64,000 nt of DNA from Cupriavidus basilensis (GCF_029335485.1 NZ_JARJLM010000484.1:1-64000); one strand, 5' to 3'. Numbered from the stretch's first letter, positions 41,014 to 51,480 are shown. Program-made: numbers and translations. Notes: generated by a model from the sequence alone, not told the origin.

Positions 41014-43995
41014 ATGTCCCAGGTGGTCGGCAAGGCAACACTGGAGGTCGAAGCCGATGCGTCTTCGTTGGAGGCCGGGCTTGCGAAGGCCGAAGGCTCC
41101 ATTAAGTCGCTGGAGACGACTGCGGCCCGATCCAGTCAGCGTACGTCCGGTAGCTTTCGCTCCGTGGGGGATGCAGCGGGCGAAGCGGCGCAGCGCATGG
41201 AAGCGCAGTCGCGCCGGTACCTTGCTTCGCTTAAACGTGAGTCCGACCAGGTTGGCCGGACGAGGTCCGAGTACCTTGCATTGCGCGCTGAGGAGCTGGG
41301 CGTTAAGGATGCGGCGCAGCCTATGCTCGAGCGGATGCGGCAGGCCGAGCAGTCCCTGAACCGAGTTGGCGTGTCTGCCGCGCAGACGGCGGCTGCCATG
41401 CGGATGGTGCCTGCGCAGATGACCGACATCGTGACGCAGCTCGCCGGCGGGCAGAATGCCTTGCTGATCCTGACCCAGCAGGGTGGTCAGCTGAAGGATA
41501 TGTTCGGTGGAGTCGGCCCGGCGATTCGTGGGCTGGGCTCCTACGTTGCCGGTCTCGTCACCCCGTTGACGGCCGCCGCCGCGGCGGCCAGCGTCTTTGG
41601 CCTTGCGATCTACAAGGGCTCGCAGGAGGCGGTCGAGTTCAACAAATCGCTGATCCTGACGGGAAACTACGTAGGCAAGACGGCCGAGCAGTTGTCCGAA
41701 ATGGCCGGGCAGATCAGCAAGACGATCGGGACGCAGGGGCAGGCCTCGGAGGTGCTCAACAAGCTGGCTGGCACCGGAAAGATCGCGGGGGATCAGATCC
41801 AGGGTATCGGCGTGGCCGCCATGGCGATGAACAAGGCGACCAGCGCATCGGTGGATGAGACCATCAAGATGTTTGTTGCCCTGGGCGAGGAGCCGACCAA
41901 GGCTTCGGCGAAGCTCAATGAGCAGTACCACTACCTGACGGCTTCAGTTTACGACCAGATTCGAGCGCTGGAGGAGGAAGGGCACAAGGAAGAAGCTGCA
42001 GCCCTGGCACAGCAGACCCTCGCTGTCGCGATGAAGGAGCGAGCAGATAAGGTGCTCGAGAAAGTCGGTTTTCTTGAGCGGGGATGGAATAGCGTTGCCA
42101 CGGCGGCGAAGAAAGCCTGGGATGAGATGCTCGGGTGGGGGCGTCCCGAGACGCTTGATGATGTCAAAGCGAAGATTGCGGCGGCGAAGGCCGAGATCGC
42201 GAAGATGGGCGATGCGGGTCCCGGCTGGGATTCCACTGCCGGTGGTGCGGCCGTCGGCAACGGCAATAAGCGGAGAGCCGCTGCGGAAGCCAAGCTGCGT
42301 TTTCTGGAGGCGAAGGCAACGGAGATGGAGGGGCAGCGTTCGGTGGCGGATGCTGAAGGGCAGCAGACGAAGCAAAATGCCGAGGGGGTCGCTGCCAAGA
42401 GCCGTCTAGCCGAGCAGGACAAGCGTATGCGCGGTCGCGCTAAGCAGCGCGAGGACGAGATTGATCAGCTCAAGCGGGACGCCAAGACGACGGGGATGGC
42501 CCAGGAGGAGTTCCAGAAGCGCTTGGCGTTCATCAACGAGCACTATAAGGATAAGGGTGCCGTCAATACCGCCGCCGCAGCGGTTCAGAATGCGCTCGCT
42601 GGGGAGATTGCCGCCTTGGAGGGATATGGAAGGCAGGTCAAGCAGATCGAGAAGCAGACGCAGCTTGATCTCGAGTTCGAACGGAACCTAGGCCTCATCT
42701 CGGAACGTGAGTTCATCCAGAAATCGAGCGAGAACAAGGAAAACGCGCTGATCGATCAGCAGGCGATCGCGGAGTTGGAGGCAGAGACTGCAGGCGGGCG
42801 TAAGTCCTTGGCGGAACGTGAGCGCTATGCCGCAAAGGTGCGCGAAATCGAAGAACAGATTGCCAATGTTCGCAAGGAAGGTGCCAATGCGGTTGCGGCA
42901 TACGACAAGAAAACTAGCGATTCGCTCAACGCCTACATTGGCGCGCTGGACAATTCGCTGAAGGTGCGCCTCCAGGAGATCAGCCAGAACATCGGCAGCA
43001 TGGGCCTGGGCGATGTGGCGCGTGATGAGTTGAACAGGATCCAGCAGGCCAACCGCGACTTCGACCAGAAATTCTATGATCTCAGCCGATCCCGCAGGGA
43101 GAACAGGATTGGCGAGGATGAGTATCAGGACCAGTTGGCCGCGCTGAGGAAGTATCAGACAGAGCGGGTGCTGGCCGAGCAGGGAGCAACCCAGCAGATG
43201 CGCGATGCGCAATCCAGCTGGGCACTCGGCGCTTCGCGTGCACTGGAGAACTATCGGGATTCGGCGGGCAACGTCTTCAAGCAGACCGAGGAGCTTGCGA
43301 ATCGGTCGTTTTCTGGGATGGAAGACTCGATCACTCGGTTTGTGACCACGGGAAAGCTGAGCTTCAATAGCCTGGCAGAGAGCTTCATCGCAGACACCGT
43401 TCGGATGCAGGTCAGGGCTGCGGGTTCGGGTGTGCTGGGCATGCTTGGTCCGGCGATCCGTGGCATGTTCGGGTCCGCCGAAATGTGGAATGGCGGGATT
43501 CAGGGCGTAACGGGCGAGCTGAGCGGTTCGCCGTTGACAGGCGTGTTCCTCAAATCGTCCGGGGGCTTGATCTCTGGTCCCGGGACGGGCACCAGCGACA
43601 GCATTCCGGCGATGCTCTCGAATGGCGAGTTTGTCGTCAAGGCCGCGGCGACGGCGCGTCACAGGGGCGTGCTGGAGGCGATCAATGCTGGGGGCGCGGC
43701 TGCCCGGTTCGCATCCGGTGGCTACGTCGATGGTGCTGCTGTCTACCGGCCCACCCTGAATGGAAGTGGGGCGGTACCACAAGGCGCGGCAGGCGGTGTC
43801 ACGGTCAACGTCACGCTGGTCGAGGACTCAAGTAAGGCTGGCCAGGTGGAGCATCAGAGGAATGGGTCTCAGGTTGATATTCAGGCCTTTGTGGAGCGAA
43901 TCGTAGATCGCAGAGTTTCATCCTCCATCACCAGTGGGGGAAACATGATCTCGAACTCGTTTGAGCGTAGCTACCTCCTTAGTCGGACGAGGTGA
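41014..43995 (+). CDS. Tail tape measure protein
   Basis: 993 residues; length should set the tail length. N-terminus QVVGKATLEVEADASSLEAG; a long coiled-coil region (KRMRGRAKQREDEIDQLKRD); a hydrophobic stretch VTPLTAAAAAASVFGLAIYK; and a C-terminal lambda-H-like domain with GPGTGTSDSIPAMLSNGEFV and VKAAATARHRGVLEAIN. MRMVPAQMTDIVTQLAGGQN is the typical lambda tape-measure signature. Confidence 0.93.
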   Translation: MSQVVGKATLEVEADASSLEAGLAKAEGSIKSLETTAARSSQRTSGSFRSVGDAAGEAAQRMEAQSRRYLASLKRESDQVGRTRSEYLALRAEELGVKDAAQPMLERMRQAEQSLNRVGVSAAQTAAAMRMVPAQMTDIVTQLAGGQNALLILTQQGGQLKDMFGGVGPAIRGLGSYVAGLVTPLTAAAAAASVFGLAIYKGSQEAVEFNKSLILTGNYVGKTAEQLSEMAGQISKTIGTQGQASEVLNKLAGTGKIAGDQIQGIGVAAMAMNKATSASVDETIKMFVALGEEPTKASAKLNEQYHYLTASVYDQIRALEEEGHKEEAAALAQQTLAVAMKERADKVLEKVGFLERGWNSVATAAKKAWDEMLGWGRPETLDDVKAKIAAAKAEIAKMGDAGPGWDSTAGGAAVGNGNKRRAAAEAKLRFLEAKATEMEGQRSVADAEGQQTKQNAEGVAAKSRLAEQDKRMRGRAKQREDEIDQLKRDAKTTGMAQEEFQKRLAFINEHYKDKGAVNTAAAAVQNALAGEIAALEGYGRQVKQIEKQTQLDLEFERNLGLISEREFIQKSSENKENALIDQQAIAELEAETAGGRKSLAERERYAAKVREIEEQIANVRKEGANAVAAYDKKTSDSLNAYIGALDNSLKVRLQEISQNIGSMGLGDVARDELNRIQQANRDFDQKFYDLSRSRRENRIGEDEYQDQLAALRKYQTERVLAEQGATQQMRDAQSSWALGASRALENYRDSAGNVFKQTEELANRSFSGMEDSITRFVTTGKLSFNSLAESFIADTVRMQVRAAGSGVLGMLGPAIRGMFGSAEMWNGGIQGVTGELSGSPLTGVFLKSSGGLISGPGTGTSDSIPAMLSNGEFVVKAAATARHRGVLEAINAGGAAARFASGGYVDGAAVYRPTLNGSGAVPQGAAGGVTVNVTLVEDSSKAGQVEHQRNGSQVDIQAFVERIVDRRVSSSITSGGNMISNSFERSYLLSRTR

Positions 43996-44000
43996 TAACG

Positions 44001-44495
44001 ATGGCAGTACCAGTTTGGCCGAGAACGCTCCCGCAGCCGACACAGAGCGGATATAGCTACCAGCAGAAAGCTGCATCGGCGCGTACGGAAATGGACAGCA
44101 GTACGGCCAGGGTACGGCGGAGATATACCAGGGTACCGACACACATCACGTTGCGGTGGGTTTTCCGGGATGCACAGCTTGCCATCTTCGAGTATTTCTG
44201 GCGCAAGGAACTGCTTGATGGTGCGGCATGGTTCGACGTGCGGGCGCTCAGCGGCGTTGGCTGGAAGTTGCTGCGTGTGCGTCCGGTCTCTGACGGCTAC
44301 CAGGTGTCAATGCCGTCTCCAGGTATCGCGGAGGTGTCGATGCAAGTCGAGGCGATCGATATGCCGGTCCTGTCGGGTGAGGCATACGAACTGATGCAGC
44401 TATATGGGGCGAATCAGATTCAATGGATTGACGAAATTCTGGACCGCTTCATCAATGTCACATTGCCTGCAGTTGAGGCGGGGAGTCCTCTATGA
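44001..44495 (+). CDS. Minor tail protein (distal tail region)
   Basis: 164 residues from the ATG at 44001 (GAGG 8 bases upstream). VWPRTLPQPTQSGYSYQQKA, then THITLRWVFRDAQLAIFEYF and WRKELLDGAAWFDVRALSGV. It holds the position of lambda M in tail order. It overlaps the next gene by 4 bp. Confidence 0.72.
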   Translation: MAVPVWPRTLPQPTQSGYSYQQKAASARTEMDSSTARVRRRYTRVPTHITLRWVFRDAQLAIFEYFWRKELLDGAAWFDVRALSGVGWKLLRVRPVSDGYQVSMPSPGIAEVSMQVEAIDMPVLSGEAYELMQLYGANQIQWIDEILDRFINVTLPAVEAGSPL

Positions 44496-45025
44496 CGGCG
44501 CTCAAACAGGCGCTGGCCGAGGCCTACGCGTCCGCGCCGGCGGATGACGTGATCGTCGATACGCTGGAGATTCGTCATCCGTCGTTCGTAGATGACAACG
44601 GACCCACTGCTATCCGCATTTGCCGCGACCGCGTCGACTTCCAGGCGCGCTTGGAGCCATCGGCGCCGATGCACCCGGGGGCGCTGGTGACATTTCTGGC
44701 CTGTCCCTTCGACTTCACGCTGCCCGGCATCGAGGAGGGGAGGGTGCCGCAGCTGCAAATCAAGGTCGACAACGTTGATCGGGAGATTACGGCTGCCATC
44801 GAGTCGGCGTATCAGCAGCACGCGCCCATCGAGGTTACCTACCGTCCATACCTGGTTTCGGACACGTCGGGCCCACAGATGGACCCGCCGGTCACGATGG
44901 TATTGACCCATATCGTCGTCAATGTCTTCGTGATCACGGGCACGGCGACTCTCAATGATGTGCACAACTGGCCCTTCCCCAATCGGACCTATAGCGCGAC
45001 GAGCTTCCCTGGATTGACCAGGTGA
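44492..45025 (+). CDS. DUF1833-type minor tail protein
   Basis: 177 residues. DVIVDTLEIRHPSFVDDNGP, PTAIRICRDRVDFQARLEPS and FDFTLPGIEEGRVPQLQIKV match DUF1833, a tail-tip component found before NlpC/P60 genes (lambda L position). Confidence 0.82.
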   Translation: MTALKQALAEAYASAPADDVIVDTLEIRHPSFVDDNGPTAIRICRDRVDFQARLEPSAPMHPGALVTFLACPFDFTLPGIEEGRVPQLQIKVDNVDREITAAIESAYQQHAPIEVTYRPYLVSDTSGPQMDPPVTMVLTHIVVNVFVITGTATLNDVHNWPFPNRTYSATSFPGLTR

Positions 45026-45077
45026 CAGCGTTTATCAATGGCAGGCGCGGCCGGCACATGCCGGCCTTTTCGTTTCT

Positions 45078-45494
45078 ATGAACGCATCCGACATCAATCG
45101 GTATATCGGGCTGCCCTATCTGGCAGGCGGCCGCGGCCCGGAGGCCTTTGACTGCTGGGGGCTATTGCTCTTCGTTCAAGGTGTGCACTTCGGCCGGCGG
45201 CTTCCGGACCTGCAGATGGGGGATGCCGTTGCCTCGTTCGAGGCCTATGAGAGTCGGCGCGCCTCTGGTGAGTGGCGGACCATGGCGCGCCCGGTGCACG
45301 GGGCCCCTGCGCTGATGCGGGCCGGCATGCATCCGCACGTTGGCACCTGGTTGGATGTCGACAGCGGTGGTGTCCTCCACGCACAGGAGGGTGTCGGGGT
45401 CGTTTGGACCCCAGGCAATCGTCTCAACATGGCGGGCTACGGTCGTGTCCAATACTACGAGATCCATGCAAGCGACTCTGATTCAGATCACTGA
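45078..45494 (+). CDS. NlpC/P60-type tail peptidase (lambda K-like)
   Basis: 138 residues. Catalytic Cys in AFDCWGLLLFVQG, His in HVGTWLDVDSGGVLHAQEGV. GLPYLAGGRGPEAFDCWGL is the NlpC/P60 signature. It is a tail-tip enzyme that probably opens peptidoglycan on infection. Confidence 0.87.
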   Translation: MNASDINRYIGLPYLAGGRGPEAFDCWGLLLFVQGVHFGRRLPDLQMGDAVASFEAYESRRASGEWRTMARPVHGAPALMRAGMHPHVGTWLDVDSGGVLHAQEGVGVVWTPGNRLNMAGYGRVQYYEIHASDSDSDH

Positions 45495-48400
45495 CCCGAT
45501 GCGCCCGCGGCTCGGGCGGCGTATTGCTACGCTTCGACGCAGGACGCGCGTGGCGACACTGCTGCGCCGTCGAGGGCTTGTCACAAGCGCGGGCGCCAGA
45601 AGGTACCGCCTAGCTGCCCCGTTCATCGTCGTGCTGAATGGGGAGCCGCTGGTTCAGCGCGAATGGCGGCGCTGCGTCGAGGATGGCGACATGCTGGTCA
45701 TCATGCCCTTAGTGAAGGGAGGCGGTGGATCGAATCCGCTTCAGATCCTGGCCATGATCGCGGTGGTCATCGTCTCGATCTATGCGCCGTACGCTGCCGG
45801 CCTGACTCAGACGATCGCGACGGCTACCGGTACGATAACCACAGTGACGGCAGGTGGTGCGCTGCTGTCAGCAGGGGTGATGATTGCCGGCAGTATGCTG
45901 GTGAACGCAATTTTGCCTGCGGCACGGCCCGACCTCGGGCTAGGGCAGCAGGGATCGCAGCCGAGCCCGACCTACGGTATCAACGCCCAGGGAAACTCGG
46001 CGCGCCTGCTGTCGGCGATTCCGGTGCTATATGGCCGGCATAAGGTAGTGCCGGACTTCGGCTCGCAACCCTACACCGAGTACATCGGCAACGAGCAGTA
46101 TCTCTACCAACTGTTCGTGGTGACGCAGGGCAAGTGTGCGATCGAGCAGATCCTGATCGGAGAGTCGGACATTTCGGTGTTCGATGAAGTGCAGTACGAG
46201 ATCATCCCGCCGGGTGGTGGAGTGACGCTCTTTCCGGACAATGTGGAAACGTCCACGGCGGTGTCAGGGTTGGAGCTCAAGGGGACCAATGAGGCGGGGG
46301 CGGACTACGTCGGTCCTTTCGTGGCCAACGCTTCTGGCACCCAGCTGAACTACATCGGCATCGATATTTCGCTGCCGAATGGCCTGTTCTACGCTAACAA
46401 CAGCGGCGGGATGGACGCGCGCACAGTGAGCTTCGTTGCGGAGGCGCAGTGGATCCGCGATGACGGCTCGCCGTTCGGCAACTGGTGGGAGATGGGAAGC
46501 GACACCATCACGATGGCGACGAATACACCGCAGGTTCGATCTTACCGGTGGTCGCTCGGGACCGGTGGCCGCGCCCAGGTGCGGATGCGTCGCACGAACG
46601 AGAAGGATCTGGACGCCCGGACCGGCAATACCCTGGTCTGGGCCGGGCTGCGCAGCTACCAGCCGAGTCGGCGCATCTACGGCGACGTGACCATGATTGC
46701 CACGCGGATCCGTGCCACAAACAACCTGAACTCGCAGACGGCGCGCCAACTGGGTGTCATTGCCACGCGGATCCTGCCGGTCTGGAATGGTGGCGCCTGG
46801 ATGGATCAGCCGACGCGGAACCCCGCCTGGGCGCTGGCGGACATCTTCCGCAATACTGGCTACGGGCGGGGACTGCCGGATGTGCGCCTGAACCTGGCAG
46901 GGCTCCTGCAGCTGGCGGGCACTTGGGACGCGCGGGGCGACCAGTTTAACGGGGTGTTCGACAGCTCCGTCACGGTCTGGGATGCGGCGACCAGCGTCGC
47001 CCGGGCGGGTAGGGCGCTCCCGATGTACTACGCGGGCGTCATCGACGTGATCCGCGATCAGCCGCAGACGGTGCGCAAGGCAATGTTCTCGCCCCAGAAC
47101 ATCAAGAAGGGGAGCTGGTCGGCTGAGTATGCCCTGCACGACTTTGATTCGCCTGACTACGTGATCGTTGAATACGTCGATGGCACGACATGGAAGCCAG
47201 CGGAGGTGGATTGCGCCCTGCCAGGTAGTGCCAAGAGGAAGGCGGAACGCGTGCAACTTTTTGGCTGCACCAGTCGGGATCAGGCCTGGCGGGAGGGCAT
47301 GTATATGGCCGCCAGCCACCGGGATCGGCGCCGCTTCATCACTTTCACGACCGAGCTGGACGGCCATATTCCCCAGTACGGCGACCTGGTCGCCCTGACG
47401 CATGACGTGCCGGCCTGGGGTTACTCCGGTGTGGTGACGGCGTACAACCCAAGTACCGGTCGACTGCAGCTATCGGAGGTGGTGCCATTCGAGGGCGGTA
47501 GCTCATACCAGATCGCACTGCGGCGGCGGGACGGCAGCGTGGACGGGCCGCATTCCGTTGCGCCTGGGGACGGCGAAGGTGTCGTGATGCTGCAAGGGCT
47601 GTCGCAGGCGCAGCGCAGCGCCATCTACGTGTCCGATGGGGCAAGGGAGGAGCCGACGATCTACGCCTTCGGGCCGGTCGATCGATTGGCCTTGGATTGT
47701 TTGGTCACAGCGGTTCGTCCACAGAGCGATCTGGAAGTTGAGGTGACGTGCGTCAACGTCGCCGACAGTGTGCACACGGCCGAGGCTGGCGGGGATGTCC
47801 CGCCGCCGCCAAGCCCGTCGCTACTGCCAGGCAACAACACGGCATCAGTGATCCGGTCGGTCCAGGTTCGCACTGTCTGGAGCGGGACGGTCTCGATCAC
47901 CGCGGCGGTGGCGCGTAATGCGATCCGCTACGAGTTCCAGATCAGCCGGGACAACGGATCGTCTTGGGTCTATCTGGGGGATGCTGCGGGTCCGCAGCTG
48001 ACTGTTGCCCTGGCGCCGGGTGCGGCGCTGGTGCGCGTGCGCGCCATCGGTGCGGCCGCGCCCGGGCCGTGGGCAGTGTGGACCGGTACGATCACCGAGA
48101 TGAACTACGTCCCGGGATCTCCAACCCTGGTGCTTCGGACGCCTTTTGTTGGGCGGGTGGTCCAGGTCGACATCGAGCAGCAGGCCTATGTGGCCTACCA
48201 CGAGATCGAGGTCTGGACCGGGGGTGTCAAGCGGCGCCAGTTCCAGGTGAGCGGCTGGAGCTTCGACTGGAGCATCGAGGACGCGACCAACGCGAATGCT
48301 GTCTCGCCGGCAATCGCCTTCATCGCGAGGGCGGTCAACAGCAGCAATCAGGCCTCGCTTGACAGTAGCTTTCCAGTGACCAATCCGCCGCCGCCGGAGG

Positions 48401-48657
48401 TCGGTCATGTCTATTCGGAGGTGGGCTGGCCGCCGACGCCGCAATTGGCGATCACGCCCGCGACCGATACCGACCTGGTTCGCGCCGAGTTGCGGATAGC
48501 GAGCACGGACGGGCAGGTTGTTTGGTCCGGCACAGCGCCTGCCACCATCGCTCTCAATTGGACGCAGACCTACAAGCTGTTCCAGGTCGACGTGTGGGGA
48601 AACATCAGCCCCGTGTCGACGATTAATGTCCCGGCGCAGGAGACCGGGGGAAGCTGA
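45466..48657 (+). CDS. Tail tip protein J (host specificity)
   Basis: 1063 residues, ATG at 45466 overlapping the K-like gene by 29 bp. The N-terminal 100 residues include a small domain like lambda I (VVLNGEPLVQREWRRCVEDG, then two membrane-like stretches), so I- and J-type parts appear fused. The main body has SPTYGINAQGNSARLLSAIP, VLYGRHKVVPDFGSQPYTEY and IEQILIGESDISVFDEVQYE, the J hallmark; FNIII-like repeats (RYEFQISRDNGSSWVYLGDA) end the chain. It contacts the host receptor. Confidence 0.93.
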   Translation: MQATLIQITDPMRPRLGRRIATLRRRTRVATLLRRRGLVTSAGARRYRLAAPFIVVLNGEPLVQREWRRCVEDGDMLVIMPLVKGGGGSNPLQILAMIAVVIVSIYAPYAAGLTQTIATATGTITTVTAGGALLSAGVMIAGSMLVNAILPAARPDLGLGQQGSQPSPTYGINAQGNSARLLSAIPVLYGRHKVVPDFGSQPYTEYIGNEQYLYQLFVVTQGKCAIEQILIGESDISVFDEVQYEIIPPGGGVTLFPDNVETSTAVSGLELKGTNEAGADYVGPFVANASGTQLNYIGIDISLPNGLFYANNSGGMDARTVSFVAEAQWIRDDGSPFGNWWEMGSDTITMATNTPQVRSYRWSLGTGGRAQVRMRRTNEKDLDARTGNTLVWAGLRSYQPSRRIYGDVTMIATRIRATNNLNSQTARQLGVIATRILPVWNGGAWMDQPTRNPAWALADIFRNTGYGRGLPDVRLNLAGLLQLAGTWDARGDQFNGVFDSSVTVWDAATSVARAGRALPMYYAGVIDVIRDQPQTVRKAMFSPQNIKKGSWSAEYALHDFDSPDYVIVEYVDGTTWKPAEVDCALPGSAKRKAERVQLFGCTSRDQAWREGMYMAASHRDRRRFITFTTELDGHIPQYGDLVALTHDVPAWGYSGVVTAYNPSTGRLQLSEVVPFEGGSSYQIALRRRDGSVDGPHSVAPGDGEGVVMLQGLSQAQRSAIYVSDGAREEPTIYAFGPVDRLALDCLVTAVRPQSDLEVEVTCVNVADSVHTAEAGGDVPPPPSPSLLPGNNTASVIRSVQVRTVWSGTVSITAAVARNAIRYEFQISRDNGSSWVYLGDAAGPQLTVALAPGAALVRVRAIGAAAPGPWAVWTGTITEMNYVPGSPTLVLRTPFVGRVVQVDIEQQAYVAYHEIEVWTGGVKRRQFQVSGWSFDWSIEDATNANAVSPAIAFIARAVNSSNQASLDSSFPVTNPPPPEVGHVYSEVGWPPTPQLAITPATDTDLVRAELRIASTDGQVVWSGTAPATIALNWTQTYKLFQVDVWGNISPVSTINVPAQETGGS

Positions 48658-48670
48658 TTGACGATGTCAC

Positions 48671-48696
48671 GGCCGCCTGCGGGCGGCCATTCTTTT
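48671..48696 (+). terminator. Hairpin between J and the spike gene
   Basis: GGCCGCC TGC GGGCGGCC with ATTCTTTT after it. Its T-rich tail and position suggest partial termination. Confidence 0.65.
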
Positions 48697-48709
48697 GGGT
48701 GAAGAGGAA

Positions 48710-50719
48710 ATGCCGACAGCAAATGAATTCACTGGCTCTGCAGAGCGGATCGTTGCCAATGGCGATCGGTGGGAGAAGATCATCACCGGTCCTGCGGCCG
48801 GCCCAGACAGCTTGGTGGACGCGCCTGGTGGCCCGATCCCGACGGTGCGGCGGGTGCTCGCGGAGGTGCCAAGTGCGCAAGCGGATCGTGCCGCAGCTGA
48901 AGCGGCTGCGGTCGCAGCTGAAGGCAAAGCAGATGCAGCCGAGGTCAGCGCGGCAGCCAGCGACGCCGCCAGGCTTGCAACTGAAGCCGCGCGCGACTCC
49001 ACGCAAGTGCTGGTCAACTTCGTTGGCAGCATCGCGGAGGGGCTGAGCAAGACGACCGATGGCCAGTACTTCAGCATCCCGTCAGGGGTCTCCGCCGAAT
49101 ACGTGCTCCTCTACCGGAACGTCGCCGGCGCTCCAGTTCTGCAGAAGCGGTGGCCGTCTGCCGATGCGGTGGACAACGTCCGGAAGGACTTTGCTCGAGC
49201 GGGAGCTGCGGACTACACGGGAAAGGGCAACATCCTCCCTTTCCATGCGGACCAGTTCGGTCACGCGATGTTTGGATTCAACCTGCTGACAGGTGAGTAC
49301 TTTGCTCGCGGGCTCCTATCGGCATCCCAACTGCCGGCCGGGATCGAATCTGCGCTCGGCAAGTACCGGCAAGCGGAGTGGATCGGGACGGGGCCGATCA
49401 TCCCCTTTGAGATCGACCAGATGGGCCGCGTCACGCGTGGCTACGACCTGGTGAAGAAGAAGCCGATCATCGCGGGCATTGCCGTTTCGGCGGAGGCGGC
49501 GGGCCCAACCAGGCTGGAGGACTTGCCTGCAGCGCTCAAGCCGGTGGCAAAGACTGTTAATCAGCTTCTGCTCTACGGTGAGTCGACGTCGGTGGGCGCC
49601 GCCAGCACGCCGCCGATTTCGCTCCAGCAGCCCTATTACAACATCACCTTTCGCGGCGGCCCGCGCGCATGGAGTGGCGTGGATTGGGATTTTGGACCGT
49701 TCAAGCCGCTTGTCGAGGATGCGGTTTCCCCTTCGCCTGACGGCTTTACGAACCGCGGTGAGGCAGGTTGCGCAGGGGCGGCGAATTATGCCACCACACT
49801 CGCAGCGCTGGACGGCCACGCGCCGGCAGATCACGTGATTCTCGCAAGCACGGCAGGACATGGTGGCTACAAGATCAGCCAGTTGAAGAAGGGAACCGCT
49901 CAGTACGCGATCCTGCTGCGACACGTCACGGAGGCAAAGGCACAGGCCCCGGACATCGCCGTCCACGCGGTGTATTTGCGCCTAGGCATCAACGATTCGG
50001 CTGCGCAGACACCGTATGCGGCCTACCGGGCGGATGTCGAGCAATTACAGGCCGACATCGAGGCGGACATCAAGGTGATCACCGGGCAAACAGGGCCGGT
50101 GTTTATGCTGCTGAATCAGATCTGCTATGGAGCGCGCACCTGGTCAGCTCAGGCCCTGGCGCACCTCGATCTCGCTAAGAAGAACAGCAAGTTCGTCTTC
50201 GTTACGCCCGAATACCAGTTCCCAGTGGCGGGAGATGGCATCCACATGTCGAACATCGGCTCGAAGTGGAGCAGCTTCTTCGCGGGACGCGTCTACAAGC
50301 AACTTGTTAGGGATGGGAAGAAGCCGAAGTGGTTGGACCCCATCTCGGCGACGCGGCGCGGGGCGGAGATCCGCGTCCGCTTCGACGTGCCTTGCCTCCC
50401 CCTGGTTCTGGACACAAAGAGCCTTGCACTGACCACCGACAGCGGCTTCAAGGTCCTGGATGGCGCGAACCCGGCGACCATTCTGAGCATTGCCATCGAA
50501 GGGGACGAACTCGTTATCACGCTGGCTGTGGCCCCTGCGGGGGCATCGACAGTGCGTCATGGGCTGGACTACCAAGGAGCCGGGCTGACGGCGATTGGTG
50601 GTGGCTCTGGAAACTTGCGCGACAGTACCCCGGGGATCGAAACGATCGGGGGTGTCAGCTGCCCGCTTTACAACATTTGCCCCATGTTCGAAATGCCCGT
50701 TGTGGCGCTAGGAGAATAA
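48710..50719 (+). CDS. Tail spike with SGNH/GDSL-type esterase domain
   Basis: 669 residues from the ATG at 48710 (AGAGGA upstream). A coiled-coil region (ADRAAAEAAAVAAEGKADAA) leads to a middle domain. The C-terminal half contains QLLLYGESTSVGAAST (nucleophile Ser), RLGINDSAAQT (Asn block), and GDGIHMSNIGSKW (Asp-x-x-His dyad), the SGNH hydrolase pattern. It could deacetylate host surface polysaccharide on adsorption. It is the likely host-range protein besides J. Confidence 0.85.
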   Translation: MPTANEFTGSAERIVANGDRWEKIITGPAAGPDSLVDAPGGPIPTVRRVLAEVPSAQADRAAAEAAAVAAEGKADAAEVSAAASDAARLATEAARDSTQVLVNFVGSIAEGLSKTTDGQYFSIPSGVSAEYVLLYRNVAGAPVLQKRWPSADAVDNVRKDFARAGAADYTGKGNILPFHADQFGHAMFGFNLLTGEYFARGLLSASQLPAGIESALGKYRQAEWIGTGPIIPFEIDQMGRVTRGYDLVKKKPIIAGIAVSAEAAGPTRLEDLPAALKPVAKTVNQLLLYGESTSVGAASTPPISLQQPYYNITFRGGPRAWSGVDWDFGPFKPLVEDAVSPSPDGFTNRGEAGCAGAANYATTLAALDGHAPADHVILASTAGHGGYKISQLKKGTAQYAILLRHVTEAKAQAPDIAVHAVYLRLGINDSAAQTPYAAYRADVEQLQADIEADIKVITGQTGPVFMLLNQICYGARTWSAQALAHLDLAKKNSKFVFVTPEYQFPVAGDGIHMSNIGSKWSSFFAGRVYKQLVRDGKKPKWLDPISATRRGAEIRVRFDVPCLPLVLDTKSLALTTDSGFKVLDGANPATILSIAIEGDELVITLAVAPAGASTVRHGLDYQGAGLTAIGGGSGNLRDSTPGIETIGGVSCPLYNICPMFEMPVVALGE

Positions 50720-50721
50720 GT

Positions 50722-51480
50722 ATGAGTCTCGTGACCATCCTGCCTTTTGTAGTCAATGATGCGACGTTGCCCGTCATCTCACCTTCGGATCTGCGCCTCT
50801 TCTCCGAGATCGAGGTGCTCTCCTACGAGCACTGGATTTTCGATGCGGCTTCGCCCGACGTTCTGGTTGGTCGCAACAACGGTCGGCATCTGACGCCGCA
50901 ATCGGTTGCACCGACGTACTCATCCAACTTCCTGACGATCGACGGCGCCATGGGGAAGGCGCTGCTGACGGACTTAGGTGAGACCGTCGGTGGGGCGCGA
51001 ACGATCTGGGCCGTGATTCGCGATCCCTATGCCGGTGGCGGCATCCGCATTCCCTTTGGCACGCTGGATTCTGTGACCAACAAGGGCGGTGCTCCGTTCA
51101 TGTCGGGCTCGGTCTATCCGCGCTCGCTGTTCCATACCTATCGGGGTGTCTCCAATAGCGTCAACACAAATATGACGGTCGGGAATACAGGCTTCGTGTT
51201 CCTGATGCTGAGCTATGACTTCACAGGGCCGACGAAGATCATTCGGACGCTGGTAGGCGGCCAGGCGGGCCATGAGTTCACGGTGTCCACACCGTTCGCA
51301 GCGTCGTCTGCCAACAAGCTTGCCCTCGGGAACGCCTTCTACGGCGGTAGCGGTCCCGGGGGCATGGATGTCGCCGAGTTAGGTACCGTCGACGGCATTG
51401 CCTACACGCTGGCCGACGGGGAGGTACTGCACCTCAGAAGCAAGGATCGGATGACGAAGCGCGGTATTGCGCTGGTTTAA
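50722..51480 (+). CDS. Tail-associated protein, function unknown
   Basis: 252 residues. The N-terminus LVTILPFVVNDATLPVISPS and beta-rich C-terminus (VSTPFAASSANKLALGNAFY; MDVAELGTVDGIAYTLADGE) suggest a laminin-G/lectin-like fold. It directly follows the spike gene, 2 bp apart, and may be a spike accessory or fibre. Confidence 0.7.
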   Translation: MSLVTILPFVVNDATLPVISPSDLRLFSEIEVLSYEHWIFDAASPDVLVGRNNGRHLTPQSVAPTYSSNFLTIDGAMGKALLTDLGETVGGARTIWAVIRDPYAGGGIRIPFGTLDSVTNKGGAPFMSGSVYPRSLFHTYRGVSNSVNTNMTVGNTGFVFLMLSYDFTGPTKIIRTLVGGQAGHEFTVSTPFAASSANKLALGNAFYGGSGPGGMDVAELGTVDGIAYTLADGEVLHLRSKDRMTKRGIALV

